Positions 8,273 to 16,563 of a DNA stretch of 64,000 nucleotides are shown here, piece after piece. The translations under genes and the position numbers were made by a program. Origin of the DNA: an uncultured Paracoccaceae bacterium (GTDB lineage: Bacteria > Pseudomonadota > Alphaproteobacteria > Rhodobacterales > Rhodobacteraceae); NCBI GenBank assembly GCA_943787785.1, contig CALSNT010000004.1:52597-116596 (forward strand), read 5' to 3'. The notes beneath the pieces were generated by a model. That model made no database searches, was not told the origin of the DNA, and saw only the letters and a list, made by a program, of their open reading frames with translations. The first letter of the stretch is position 1; every line of letters begins with the position of its first letter.

Positions 8273-9373
8273 ATGGCAGAAATCGGCATAGGCATTGTCG
8301 GGGGCGGCTATATGGGCAAGGCTCATTCGGCGGCTTTCGCCAGCGTCGGCACGATATTTGAGACACGTCTGAAACCTCGGTTAACGGCGATCTGCGGATC
8401 CAGACCCGAAAGCGGTGCGCGATATGCACAGGCGTATGGATTCGCGCGCGGCGCTGCCGATTGGACCGATCTGGTCGACGATCCGAATGTCGAAGCTGTT
8501 GTTATCGCGTCGCCGCAAGACACACATCGCGAAATTGCCGAGGCGGCACTGGCGCTGGGAAAGCCGGTGATGTGCGAAAAGCCGATGGGGCTGAACGTCG
8601 ATGATGCCCGCGCGATGGTTGCCGCGGCGGAAAAGGCCGGTGTCGCAAATCAAGTCGCCTACAACTACATTCGCACCCCAGCCTCGCAATACGCCCGCAA
8701 GCTGATTGCAGATGGCGCGCTGGGCCGGATCACGCATTTTCGTGGCGAGCATACCGAGGATTTCCACTCGGATCCCGACATGCCCGGCTGGCGTTACCAG
8801 GGTGAGGCGAATGGCTGTCTCGGCGATCTAGCGCCACATGCAATCAACGCCGCTCTTGCGTTGATGGGACCGATTGCTGAGTTGAACGCGGTAATGGAAA
8901 CCGCCTATCCGACGCGAGGCGGCGTTAAGGTCACTAACGATGATCAGGTGCAAATGATGGTGCGATTTGCCAATGGCGTCAGCGGCCATATCGCTGCCAG
9001 CCGGATCGCGACCGGGCGCAAGATGGGCTATGCCTATGAAGTCTCGGGCACCGATGGCGCGATACGCTTTGATCAGGAAGATCAGAACGCATTGTGGCTC
9101 TATCACGGCGATGCACCGCCCGAACAACGCGGTTTTCGCAAGATTCTGACCGGCCCGGCGCACCCCGACTACCTGCCGTTCTGCAAGGGGCCGGGACATG
9201 GCACAGGCTATCAGGACCAGATCATCATCGAGGCGCATGATTTTCTAAAGGCCATCGACACGGGTGAAGCGATTTGGCCCAGTTTCCAAGCCGGTCTGGA
9301 AGTGCAACAGGTCGTTGCTGCTGTGCGCGCCTCGCATGCGTCGCGAAGCTGGCAGACTGTCAGCGAATTTTGA
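8273..9373 (+). CDS. Gfo/Idh/MocA-family oxidoreductase (inositol dehydrogenase-like)
   Basis: A 366-residue NAD(P)-dependent dehydrogenase. The N-terminal Rossmann motif is IGIVGGGYMGKAH; the family signature MCEKPMGLNVDDAR contains the EKP lysine; the catalytic-type segment NGCLGDLAPHAINAAL contains Asp and His. The start at 8273 (MAEIGIG) has GGAGG immediately upstream and follows the operator; the extension to 8243 runs into the palindrome and is rejected. By analogy with IolG it would oxidise a cyclitol to its inosose. It is first in the plus-strand operon, 19 bases before iolE. Exact sugar specificity cannot be read from sequence. Confidence 0.87.
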   Translation: MAEIGIGIVGGGYMGKAHSAAFASVGTIFETRLKPRLTAICGSRPESGARYAQAYGFARGAADWTDLVDDPNVEAVVIASPQDTHREIAEAALALGKPVMCEKPMGLNVDDARAMVAAAEKAGVANQVAYNYIRTPASQYARKLIADGALGRITHFRGEHTEDFHSDPDMPGWRYQGEANGCLGDLAPHAINAALALMGPIAELNAVMETAYPTRGGVKVTNDDQVQMMVRFANGVSGHIAASRIATGRKMGYAYEVSGTDGAIRFDQEDQNALWLYHGDAPPEQRGFRKILTGPAHPDYLPFCKGPGHGTGYQDQIIIEAHDFLKAIDTGEAIWPSFQAGLEVQQVVAAVRASHASRSWQTVSEF

Positions 9374-9392
9374 CTTAAGGGGGACACCCAAC

Positions 9393-10283
9393 ATGACCAT
9401 CTTGATCGGCAACGCCCCCTGTTCCTGGGGTGTCGAATTCGCAGACGATCCGCGCAATCCGGATTGGAGGACCGTGCTGAAGCAAAACGCCGAGGCCGGC
9501 TACAAAGGCATTGAGCTTGGTCCTGTCGGATTCATGCCCGAGGACCCGCCTCAAGTCGCCGATGCGCTGGCCGAAAACGGGCTGGAGCTGATCGGTGGCG
9601 TCGTGTTCCGCGCCTTTCACGACCCGGACGCCTGGGATGACGTTCTCGACGGAGCAACTCGCACGTGCGAAGCGCTGGTTGCCCATGGCGCGCAGCATCT
9701 GGTGCTGATCGACTCCATCTCACCGCGCCGCGCTCCGACCGCGGGTCGTGTGTCCGAGGCCGAGCAAATGGACGACGCGGAATGGGATGCCTACCGCGAC
9801 CGGATCGCTCATGTCGCGCGGATAGGGACCGAAGACTACGGGCTGACGGTTGGTATGCACGCCCACGCTGGCGGATTCATTGACTTTGAGCCGGAATTGG
9901 AGCGTTTGCTGCAAGAAGTGCCGGAAGAGACACTGAAAATCTGCTTTGACACCGGGCATCATTCCTATGCCGGGTTCGATCCTGTCGATTTCATGCAGCG
10001 CTATGTCGGGCGCATCAGCTACATGCATTTCAAGGACATTGATCCAGTGGTGAAGGCCGATGTGATCGAAAAGCGCACTGGCTTTTATGAGGCTTGCGGG
10101 CAGGGAATTTTCTGCAATCTCGGTGACGGAGACGTCGACTTCCCTGCTGTGCGCCAGTTGCTTCTGGATGCGGGGTTCGAGGGGTGGTGTACAGTAGAAC
10201 AGGACTGCGACCCAACGGGCTTCACCTCGCCAGTGGACGACGCACGTGCCAACCGCGAGTACCTTCAGTCGATTGGATTCTAA
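9393..10283 (+). CDS. iolE: Inosose dehydratase-like TIM-barrel protein (IolE)
   Basis: A 296-residue xylose-isomerase-like TIM barrel. The N-terminus IGNAPCSWGVEF and AGYKGIELGPVGFMP resemble myo-inosose-2 dehydratase; metal-site residues are in VGMHAHAGGF, CFDTGHHSYAG and SYMHFKDID, with a late Glu in WCTVEQDCD. IolE dehydrates inosose to the trihydroxycyclohexanedione that IolD hydrolyses. The ATG at 9393 follows an AAGGGGGA site. It lies between two Gfo/Idh genes, one base before the second. A sugar epimerase is the alternative, but the pathway context favours IolE. Confidence 0.82.
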   Translation: MTILIGNAPCSWGVEFADDPRNPDWRTVLKQNAEAGYKGIELGPVGFMPEDPPQVADALAENGLELIGGVVFRAFHDPDAWDDVLDGATRTCEALVAHGAQHLVLIDSISPRRAPTAGRVSEAEQMDDAEWDAYRDRIAHVARIGTEDYGLTVGMHAHAGGFIDFEPELERLLQEVPEETLKICFDTGHHSYAGFDPVDFMQRYVGRISYMHFKDIDPVVKADVIEKRTGFYEACGQGIFCNLGDGDVDFPAVRQLLLDAGFEGWCTVEQDCDPTGFTSPVDDARANREYLQSIGF

Positions 10284-10284
10284 G

Positions 10285-11446
10285 ATGTCAAAACTGAACT
10301 GGGGCATGATTGGCGGCGGCGAGGGCAGCCAGATCGGTCCGGCTCACCGGCTCGGCAGCGGGCTGGACGGGGACTTCGCCTTCGCAGCAGGCGCGCTGGA
10401 TCACAACCCAGAGGCCGGGCGCGCATATGCGCAGAAACTGGGCGTCGCAGCAGACCGGGCCTATGGAGACTGGCGCGAGATGCTGGCAGGGGAAAGCGCG
10501 CGAGACGACCGGGTCGATCTTGTCACCGTGGCCACACCGAACGCCACGCATTTCGAGATTACCCGTGAATTCCTCTCTGCTGGCTTTCAACGTTCTGTGC
10601 GAAAAGCCGATGACCATGACGGTGGAAGAAGGCGAGGAAATTGTGCGGATCGCGCAGAAATCGGGACGAATCTGCGCAGTAAACTATGGCTATACTGGCT
10701 ACTCGCTAGTGCGCCACATGCGGGCGATGGTAGCGCGGGGGGATCTGGGCGCTGTGCGTGTTGTCGTCGCCGAGTTCGCACATGGCCACCACGCGGATGC
10801 CGCCGATGCAGACAATCCAAGGGTGCGTTGGCGCTATGACCCGGCGCAAGCGGGCGTGTCAGCGCAGTTTGCAGACTGCGGCATTCATGCGCTGCACATG
10901 GCCAGCTTCGTGACCGGGCAGGAGGTCGAAAAACTCAGCGCCGACTTCGCCTCGACGATTTCCAGCCGAACGCTGGAAGATGATGCGATGGTGAATTTTC
11001 GGATGGATGGTGGCGCGGTTGGGCGGCTATGGACAAGTTCCGTCGCAGTGGGGCGAATGCACGGATTGGCGATCCAGGTATTCGGCGAAAAGGGCGGCCT
11101 GCGCTGGGCGCAGGAACAACCCAACCAGCTGATCTGGACCCCAACTGGTGGGCGCAACCAGATCATCGAACGGGGCGAGGCCGGGTTGTCCCCCGAAGCC
11201 GACCGCGCGACCCGCGTCACGATAGGCCATGCCGAAGGGATGCCGCTGGCTTTCGCGAACATCTACAAGGACCTCGCCGAGGCGATCCGTGCCCAAAAAG
11301 AAGGCCGTGCACCGGATCCGGCGGCAGACCTGTACCCGCGCGCCATGGATGGCTTGCGGTCGATGGCGGCGGTGCATCAGGCGGTGGCTTCAGCGAATGA
11401 CGGCGGCGCCTGGGTTGATGCGCGTCCGCCTATGTTTCGCAGCTGA
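10285..11446 (+). pseudogene. Second Gfo/Idh-family oxidoreductase with a +1 frameshift
   Basis: The N-terminal half reads MSKLNWGMIGGGEGSQIG onward to FLSAGF; the rest continues in the +1 frame as NVLCEKPMTMTVEEGEE, carrying the EKP signature, then CAVNYGYTGY and a C-terminus ending at 11446. One extra T in the TTT at 10585-10587 explains the break; without it the gene is 386 residues and full length, with no other damage visible. It is the third gene of the plus-strand operon, whose ATG follows the iolE stop by one base. Function would parallel the first Gfo/Idh, perhaps acting on a different cyclitol. Genuine mutation and sequence error both remain possible; error is favoured. Confidence 0.85.
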
Positions 11447-11632
11447 TTAGGACGCCTGCGCCTCAAGTGGTTCCTTAGCTCCTGTCATGAACGCCACCGC
11501 GTCGGACATCGTGTAGTCTGTCTGATAAATTACGCCGAGCCTCTTACCAAGACGGCGGATGTGGATGCGGTCTGCGAACTCGCACACATGGGGCATGTTG
11601 TGACTGATCCGGATGATCGGGATGCCGCGCTT
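11447..11632 (-). pseudogene. 3' remnant of a sugar ABC transporter ATPase gene
   Basis: About 60 C-terminal residues remain: RGIPIIRISHNMPHVCEF, ADRIHIRRLGKRLGV and DYTMSDAVAFMTGAKEP. These match the end of FrcA/MglA-type sugar importer ATPases (ISHNMPHV is the H-loop region). Walker A, the ABC signature and Walker B are missing. The upstream sequence changes abruptly near 11620-11640 into the 3' part of a ROK gene on the other strand. The stop lies directly after the second Gfo/Idh gene, so this was probably the transporter serving the cyclitol locus. Not functional. Confidence 0.78.
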
Positions 11633-11920
11633 GCCTTTGGTCGGCGCAGTGCCGATCTGATTCTGTTGGATTTCGTCGGAAATGTACGTGGTCATCTGGA
11701 ATCGAATTTTCAGGACATCATTCTGGACGGCGGATTTCTGGAAGACGTGCGTGATCGACTGGTCGCAAAGGTCAATGATGCAATCGCTATCGTTGATACT
11801 CAAGGCATCGAAGCGCCAACAGTTGCAGCGGGATCGCTGGGAAGGATGGCGGCCGCTTTGGGGGCAGGGTATCTGCCAATACTGTCTGCCTATTTGATCG
11901 AGGGAGGCCCACTGCGCTAG
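11621..11920 (+). pseudogene. 3' remnant of a ROK-family regulator
   Basis: Roughly the last 100 residues of a ROK/NagC-XylR-type protein are readable: ALAFGRRSADLILLDFVGNV, FQDIILDGGFLEDVRDRLVA, IEAPTVAAGSLGRMAAALGA and a terminal ILSAYLIEGG. The DNA-binding domain and sugar-kinase N-terminal fold are absent. ROK regulators are often divergent from sugar ABC operons; a deletion removing both 5' ends would leave exactly this tail-to-tail pair. An ATG at 11561 opens the frame but is not the true start. Called from family resemblance. Confidence 0.65.
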
Positions 11921-11973
11921 TCAGCGATCCCTCGGCATGGACCAAAATTCTATTGTCGATATTATTGGTCGGC

Positions 11974-12411
11974 ATGACCAATTTTACCATCCGCCTGGCG
12001 GTTCCAGACGATGCCGCTGAATTTGTCGCCTGTATTGATGCGGCCTTTCATCGTTTCCGCGCGCGTGGAATCGCGTTACCCGACGTTTCCGGCGGAGTCG
12101 GTGACGACATTGCGCGGAACGTCGTTATTGTTGCGGCGAATGGCTCAAATGTTCTGGGTGCAATGATCCTCGTGGACCATTCTGATCATTTGCATCTGGC
12201 CAACATCGCGGTGCACCCGGATTATGGTGGCCGTGGCATTGGCAAAGCCCTTCTAAAAGAAGCCGACGAGGTGGCGCAAAATATGGGCCGTCCTCGCCTG
12301 TGCCTGGCGACGCATGTCGATATTCCCGAGAATGTGGCTCTCTACCGGCATCTTGGTTGGACCGAAACACACAGAACCGCCACCAAGGTGATGATGGAAA
12401 AGCAGCTCTAA
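11974..12411 (+). CDS. GNAT-family N-acetyltransferase
   Basis: A 145-residue GNAT protein. The acetyl-CoA binding motif A is [20 protein letters not shown] (R/QxxGxG/A), followed by motif [15 protein letters not shown]. The start is the ATG at 11974 ([14 protein letters not shown]); the TTG seven codons upstream is not needed. It is plus-strand and convergent with rlmN, which ends four bases inside its 3' end. GNAT substrates are too varied to predict here. Confidence 0.88.
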   Translation: MTNFTIRLAVPDDAAEFVACIDAAFHRFRARGIALPDVSGGVGDDIARNVVIVAANGSNVLGAMILVDHSDHLHLANIAVHPDYGGRGIGKALLKEADEVAQNMGRPRLCLATHVDIPENVALYRHLGWTETHRTATKVMMEKQL

Positions 12412-13593
12412 GGCGCGATGCCGGCCTCAGCCGCGATGGCGGCGCGGCCTTTTCGCACCCGCTCGGTTGCTGACTTTAACTGGCCGCAGGCCGCCATGAT
12501 ATCCTCGCCCCGCGGCTTTCGGATCGGTGAGGCATATCCGGCCTTGTAGATGATGTCAGCGAATGCCCGAATGCGGTTGTTTGAGGATCGTTCATATGGC
12601 GCACCGGGCCATTCATTGAATGGGATCAAGTTGATCTTCGCCGGAATGCCTTTAATCAACTGCACCAGTCGATGCGCGTCCTCGTCGCTGTCATTCACAT
12701 CCTTAAGCATCACATACTCAAACGTAATCCGTTCAGAATTGCTGAGTTTTGGATATGCCCGAAGGGCCTCCAGCAGCGTTTCGATGTTCCATTTCTTGTT
12801 AATCGGCACCAGCGTATCGCGAATCTCGTCCGTTGTGCCGTGGAAACTAACCGCCAGCAGACAACCGATTTCGGTCGCAGTACGCGCAATTTCCGGCACG
12901 ACACCGGATGTCGACAAGGTGATCCGGCGGCGCGACAGGCTGATGCCCTCAGGATCCATCGCGATCTTCATCGCGTCACGCACGGACTCGAAATTGTAGA
13001 GCGGTTCGCCCATGCCCATAAGGACGATGTTGGACAGCAAGCGGGTTTCATCATGCGGATTGTGACCCGGTTCCGGCCACTCGCCCAGATCATCGCGCGC
13101 CAGCATGACCTGGCCGATGATCTCGCCCGCCGTGAGGTTGCGCACCAGTTTCTGAGTGCCGGTGTGACAGAACGAGCACGTCAGTGTGCAGCCAACCTGG
13201 GACGAGATGCACAGCGTGCCGCGCCCCTCCTCGGGGATATAGACGGTCTCAACCTCGTGCCCGCCCGCGATCCGCACCAGGTATTTGCGGGTGCCGTCGT
13301 CGCTGATCTGGCGGGTGACGACCTCGGGCAGTTCGATCACGAACCGCTCGGCCAACTCTGCGCGATAGCCTTTGGCGAGATTTGTCATCGCGTCGAAGTC
13401 GCGCACACCCTTCTGATAGAGCCATTGCCAGATTTGCCCGGTGCGCATCTTCGCCTGTTTTTCGGGCGTCCCCCGCTTCGATCAGGGCTGCATGCAGTCC
13501 ATTGCGTGTAAGACCTATCAGGTTCACCGAGCCATCAATCACTTTGCGCGGGATGGTCATAACGTCCTGTGTGATGGGCGCGGTGGCGGTCAT
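12408..13593 (-). pseudogene. rlmN: RlmN 23S rRNA (A2503) methyltransferase, frame broken by +1 in C5
   Basis: A radical-SAM enzyme that methylates C2 of A2503 in 23S rRNA and A37 in some tRNAs. The [4Fe-4S] motif CxxxCxxC is in [26 protein letters not shown] and the late CGQL cysteine are present. The N-terminus (MTATAPITQDVM to ALIEAG, from 13593) is out of frame with the main body. Dropping one C from the run at 13470-13474 joins them as [15 protein letters not shown] and gives 394 residues, normal for the family. Since rlmN is near universal and nothing else is damaged, a sequence error is the likeliest cause. It sits downstream of the IalB-like gene. Confidence 0.9.
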
Positions 13594-13634
13594 TTCGCTA
13601 GTCCGTGAAATATCTGATGTGGCGCATATAGCAC

Positions 13635-13666
13635 CGAGGGGCGCAGATATACACCTGCGCCCCTCG
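13635..13666 (-). terminator. 12-bp perfect hairpin between ialB-like gene and rlmN
   Basis: CGAGGGGCGCAG (13635-13646) pairs perfectly with CTGCGCCCCTCG (13655-13666) around an 8-base loop. It lies 22 bases past the ialB-like stop in the direction of transcription. No T-run follows on the minus strand (GTGCTATAT), so it may stabilise the 3' end or attenuate rather than act as a classical terminator. Confidence 0.5.
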
Positions 13667-13688
13667 ATCCGAATTCAATAGTGGGTGT

Positions 13689-14216
13689 TTACCCTGCGCA
13701 GCGCTTAGCGGCTTCATCCTCGGCGGCGGTAAAGCCCAGCAGGCTGAACGTGTCCTTGGTGACCGTGCCACGGGCCGAACGCCCTGTCAGAACAGCCTGC
13801 GCGCCCCGCTTCATGGCGGCCACGATCTTGGAATCCTCTTCCGCTGATCCTGGCCAGGCCCATTCACCCTCGGTAAACAGCTGAAACGTCGCGCCGCCGA
13901 TTTCCATCGTCACATTCGATCCGCTGGCCAAAGGGTATCCACCGGTGAAACTAAGCTCTCCGGTCACGTCGCTTCCGGGCCGGTAGGTCACAAACAACAC
14001 AATGTCGCCACGGCGCACCGCCACAACACGGCCATCGCGGCTATTAACAGTTTCCTTGGGGCTGGAAACGCTCCAACACTCCTTGGGGTCTTCTTCGACA
14101 AAAACGCTCCAGTCGGTGCGTTGTGCGACCTGGTTGTCGGATTCTTGCGCAATGACGGGTGCGGTACCCAGCATCATAATAGCGCCAGTCAGTCCAATAA
14201 TGGTGTTACGGATCAT
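13689..14216 (-). CDS. Invasion-associated locus B (IalB) family secreted protein
   Basis: A 175-residue exported protein. Residues 1-24 form a signal peptide (MIRNTIIGLTGAIMMLGTAP, cleavage near VIAQ). The mature part has DWSVFVEEDPKECWSVSSP, VVAVRRGDIVLFVTYRPG and a terminal AEDEAAKRC, matching the IalB family; two cysteines could form a disulfide. The start at 14216 is chosen for the signal peptide; the extension to 14264 is not. The family is named for Bartonella invasion but is widespread in free-living Rhodobacterales, where its role is unknown. Probably periplasmic. Confidence 0.83.
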   Translation of the reverse strand: MIRNTIIGLTGAIMMLGTAPVIAQESDNQVAQRTDWSVFVEEDPKECWSVSSPKETVNSRDGRVVAVRRGDIVLFVTYRPGSDVTGELSFTGGYPLASGSNVTMEIGGATFQLFTEGEWAWPGSAEEDSKIVAAMKRGAQAVLTGRSARGTVTKDTFSLLGFTAAEDEAAKRCAG

Positions 14217-14370
14217 CAATACAGCCTCCGGACTGTCGTTTGCCTCTTGGCCGGTCTCCAACACCCCTGTTCACTCAGAGGTCGCTTGCCCGCACCGGCC
14301 TGTTTACCCTAGATCGGGTTTTTAGGGGATCACAACCACTTGGAAAAGCCCCGATCTTGGAAAATCGCCC

Positions 14371-15381
14371 ATGACAGGAGGCTCAGCAGTGCTGCAGGCT
14401 GAATCATTAGTCGAAGTTTGGCGCGGGCCGATCCTGGAATCTGTTCACGGGGGGCATGTTGCAGTGGTTGATGACTCGGGTCAGATCGTGGCTGAATGGG
14501 GCGATCCGGGGCAGACAATTCTGCCTCGATCATCGTGCAAGATGGTGCAGGCACTGCCGCTGATGATCTCGGGAGCAGCAGATGCCGCCGGTTTGGCGCC
14601 CCAGCAATTGGCGTTGGCTTGTGCGTCGCACAATGGCGCACCCCTGCATGTGCCCCACGTTCAATCCTGGCTAAGCGATTTATCGCTGAGCGAGCAGGAT
14701 CTGCGCTGCGGACCCGAGCCATCGCGCGACAAAGACCTGCGCCATGCGATGATCCGCGACGGCGAAACGCCAAATCAGACACATAACAATTGCTCGGGCA
14801 AGCACAGCGGGTTTCTGACACTGTCGCGTCATCTGAGGGCGGGACCGGAATATCTGGCGCTGGATCACCCGGTGCAGCGCGCGGTACTGGAAGCTTTTGA
14901 GGCAACCACCGGAGAGACCAGCCCCGGCCATGGCATCGACGGTTGCTCGGCACCGAATTTCGCCTGCTCTCTGAGGGGTCTGGCGCGCGCAATGTCCAAG
15001 TTTGCGTCCGCTGAGGGGTGCAACACCCTGTCCGACGCGAAACTGCGCTTGCGTCAGGCGATGATCGCGCACCCCGAGCTCGTCGCGGGCGAGGGGCGCG
15101 CCTGTACGAACCTGATGCGTGCGTGTGAAGGGCGCGCTGCGATCAAGACCGGGGCCGAGGGCGTCTATGTCGCAATTTTGCCGGAGCGGAAATTGGGCAT
15201 TGCGATAAAGATTGCCGATGGCGCGACGCGTGCTGCGGAAACAGCGATTACAGCGCTACTCGCGAAATTCGGCGCGCTGGATGCTGCACATCCGGTAGCT
15301 CAAGCGCTGTTGAAAGCGCCGGTGTCAAACCGTCGCCAGATTATCATCGGCCATGTGGTTCCGGCGCAGACTCTTCGCTAA
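14371..15381 (+). CDS. L-asparaginase, Rhizobium etli type (class 3)
   Basis: A 336-residue asparaginase II-family protein (R. etli AnsA type, structurally related to serine beta-lactamases). The Ser-Ser-Cys-Lys core is in LPRSSCKMVQALPL, and conserved segments LACASHNGAPLH, NCSGKHSGFL and GIDGCSAPNFACSL are all present. It would hydrolyse asparagine to aspartate and ammonia in the cytoplasm. The ATG at 14371 is used; an internal start is possible but would shorten the conserved N-terminus. Convergent with the YciI gene, monocistronic. Confidence 0.87.
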   Translation: MTGGSAVLQAESLVEVWRGPILESVHGGHVAVVDDSGQIVAEWGDPGQTILPRSSCKMVQALPLMISGAADAAGLAPQQLALACASHNGAPLHVPHVQSWLSDLSLSEQDLRCGPEPSRDKDLRHAMIRDGETPNQTHNNCSGKHSGFLTLSRHLRAGPEYLALDHPVQRAVLEAFEATTGETSPGHGIDGCSAPNFACSLRGLARAMSKFASAEGCNTLSDAKLRLRQAMIAHPELVAGEGRACTNLMRACEGRAAIKTGAEGVYVAILPERKLGIAIKIADGATRAAETAITALLAKFGALDAAHPVAQALLKAPVSNRRQIIIGHVVPAQTLR

Positions 15382-15399
15382 AGCCCGCGCCGCGCAAAC

Positions 15400-15711
15400 T
15401 CACATCTCCATCGCCTCGGCGACTTCAACCGAGCCGCCGTCGTCGATGATCGGACACCCCTTGGCCATATCGCAGGCAGCCTCGATAGTGTCCGCGTTGA
15501 CGAGCGTATAACCCGAAATGGGGTTCGGACCTCCGTCATTGGCCACCCCCGAGGCGCTCACAGTTTTCGACATCCCTGCCGGATTGCCACCGTCAGCGAT
15601 GGCCGCGCCAAGGCCTTCCATCCATGACGTCCAAGCGGCCATGACTTTCTGACCCTCTTCCGGCGTTTCCGGCACCGAACCGCCGTGATATGCGAATATG
15701 AACTTGGGCAT
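15400..15711 (-). CDS. YciI/DGPF-domain protein
   Basis: A 103-residue YCII-related (dimeric alpha-beta barrel) protein: MPKFIFAYHGG at the start, then a helical stretch, GYTLVNADTIEAACDMAKGCP and VEVAEAMEM. This subfamily is commonly linked to sigma-70 ECF factors or, as here, to ArsR-SRPBCC operons. It is third in the minus-strand arsR operon, 20 bases downstream of the SRPBCC gene. Enzymatic role unknown. Confidence 0.82.
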   Translation of the reverse strand: MPKFIFAYHGGSVPETPEEGQKVMAAWTSWMEGLGAAIADGGNPAGMSKTVSASGVANDGGPNPISGYTLVNADTIEAACDMAKGCPIIDDGGSVEVAEAMEM

Positions 15712-15731
15712 CTGTTTTCTCCCTTTGGGGG

Positions 15732-16163
15732 TTATTTGGCCAGCGCCGCGTGGATCTTGTTAAGTGACGAGGTCCAGCCTTCGGTGTGCCGCCCTGCTTG
15801 TTCGTCGTCAGCAAGGCCGCGGTGATCCACGATCAAGCGTGCGCCGTCGGCGTGTGGTCTGACCGTGAAGGTGACGTGGCTTTCGTGGCCCCGTTCGTCT
15901 GCGTCGTCATGCCAGGCCCAGGTCAGCCCGACCGATTTGGGCGGGTCCACATGGGTGACCCGCCCGGTGACTTTGAAGCGCTGGCCATCGCCGTTAACCA
16001 TAGTTGATTGCCACGGCCCGATACGGGTGAAATTCATATGGTGATCTGCCAATGTGACCCCTTCAGGCCCCCACCAACTGGCCAATCCCTCCGGTGTGCT
16101 AACCACCTCAAACAGTCGTTCCGGAGACACAGAGAAGTCACGCTCTAAGGTTACGTCTGCCAT
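15732..16163 (-). CDS. SRPBCC/AHSA1-family protein
   Basis: A 143-residue START-like lipid-binding fold protein: LERDFSVSPERLFEVVSTPE, LASWWGPEGVTLADH, then VGLTWAWHDD and a C-terminal GWTSSLNKIHAAL helix that closes the cavity. The start at 16163 follows the arsR stop by two bases; the longer frame to 16223 lies inside arsR. ArsR-SRPBCC pairs are frequent, and the ligand bound by these proteins is generally unknown. Confidence 0.86.
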   Translation of the reverse strand: MADVTLERDFSVSPERLFEVVSTPEGLASWWGPEGVTLADHHMNFTRIGPWQSTMVNGDGQRFKVTGRVTHVDPPKSVGLTWAWHDDADERGHESHVTFTVRPHADGARLIVDHRGLADDEQAGRHTEGWTSSLNKIHAALAK

Positions 16164-16165
16164 TT

Positions 16166-16489
16166 TCAGGTCCACCCGCTTTTGTTCAGAATTTTCTCCA
16201 GCCGGTCGAGGCTGGCCTCCCAAAACGCGCGATGAGAGCCTGTCCAGGCCGAAATCGCCCTGAGCGGTTCCGGTTCGGCCCGGTAATAGCGTCGCGTTCC
16301 GTCGACACGCTGCGCGACGATCCCAGCATTTCGCAACACCTTCAGATGACGCGATACCGCCGGAGGCGACAGGTCGGTTGCGGCTGCCAACTCTCCAGCG
16401 GGGAGTTCGCCTTCCGCGAGAAGCCGTTCAACGATAGCAAACCGAGTGGTGTCCGACAGGGCTGCAAAGGTTTCGGGTAGTGAGGGCAT
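16166..16489 (-). CDS. ArsR-family helix-turn-helix regulator
   Basis: A 107-residue winged-helix repressor: LPETFAALSDTTRFAIVERL, the recognition region ATDLSPPAVSRHLKVLRNAG and the wing VAQRVDGTRRYYRAEPEPL. No clear cysteine metal-binding motif is visible, so this is likely one of the non-metal ArsR regulators tied to SRPBCC proteins. It is first in the operon. The AT-rich inverted repeat at 16517-16540 just upstream is the likely auto-regulatory operator. Confidence 0.88.
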   Translation of the reverse strand: MPSLPETFAALSDTTRFAIVERLLAEGELPAGELAAATDLSPPAVSRHLKVLRNAGIVAQRVDGTRRYYRAEPEPLRAISAWTGSHRAFWEASLDRLEKILNKSGWT

Positions 16490-16516
16490 TCAGCATCCGT
16501 TGATTCCGTATTTCGT

Positions 16517-16540
16517 TAATTAACACATAAGCTAATTAAG
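16517..16540. promoter_or_regulatory. Inverted repeat upstream of arsR, probable operator
   Basis: TTAATTA (16517-16523) and TAATTAA (16534-16540) are perfect inverted halves separated by 10 bases, in an AT-rich patch of otherwise GC-rich DNA. The repeat lies 28 bases upstream of the arsR start, the normal place for an ArsR operator over the promoter. Confidence 0.5.
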
Positions 16541-16563
16541 GAGTCAACGAGACGGTCGCACCA

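Noticed and set aside
13465..13480. Programmed frameshifting in rlmN or pncB
   Set aside because: No slippery-site plus pseudoknot arrangement was recognised, and the same +1 pattern occurs in unrelated genes, so sequence error is simpler.
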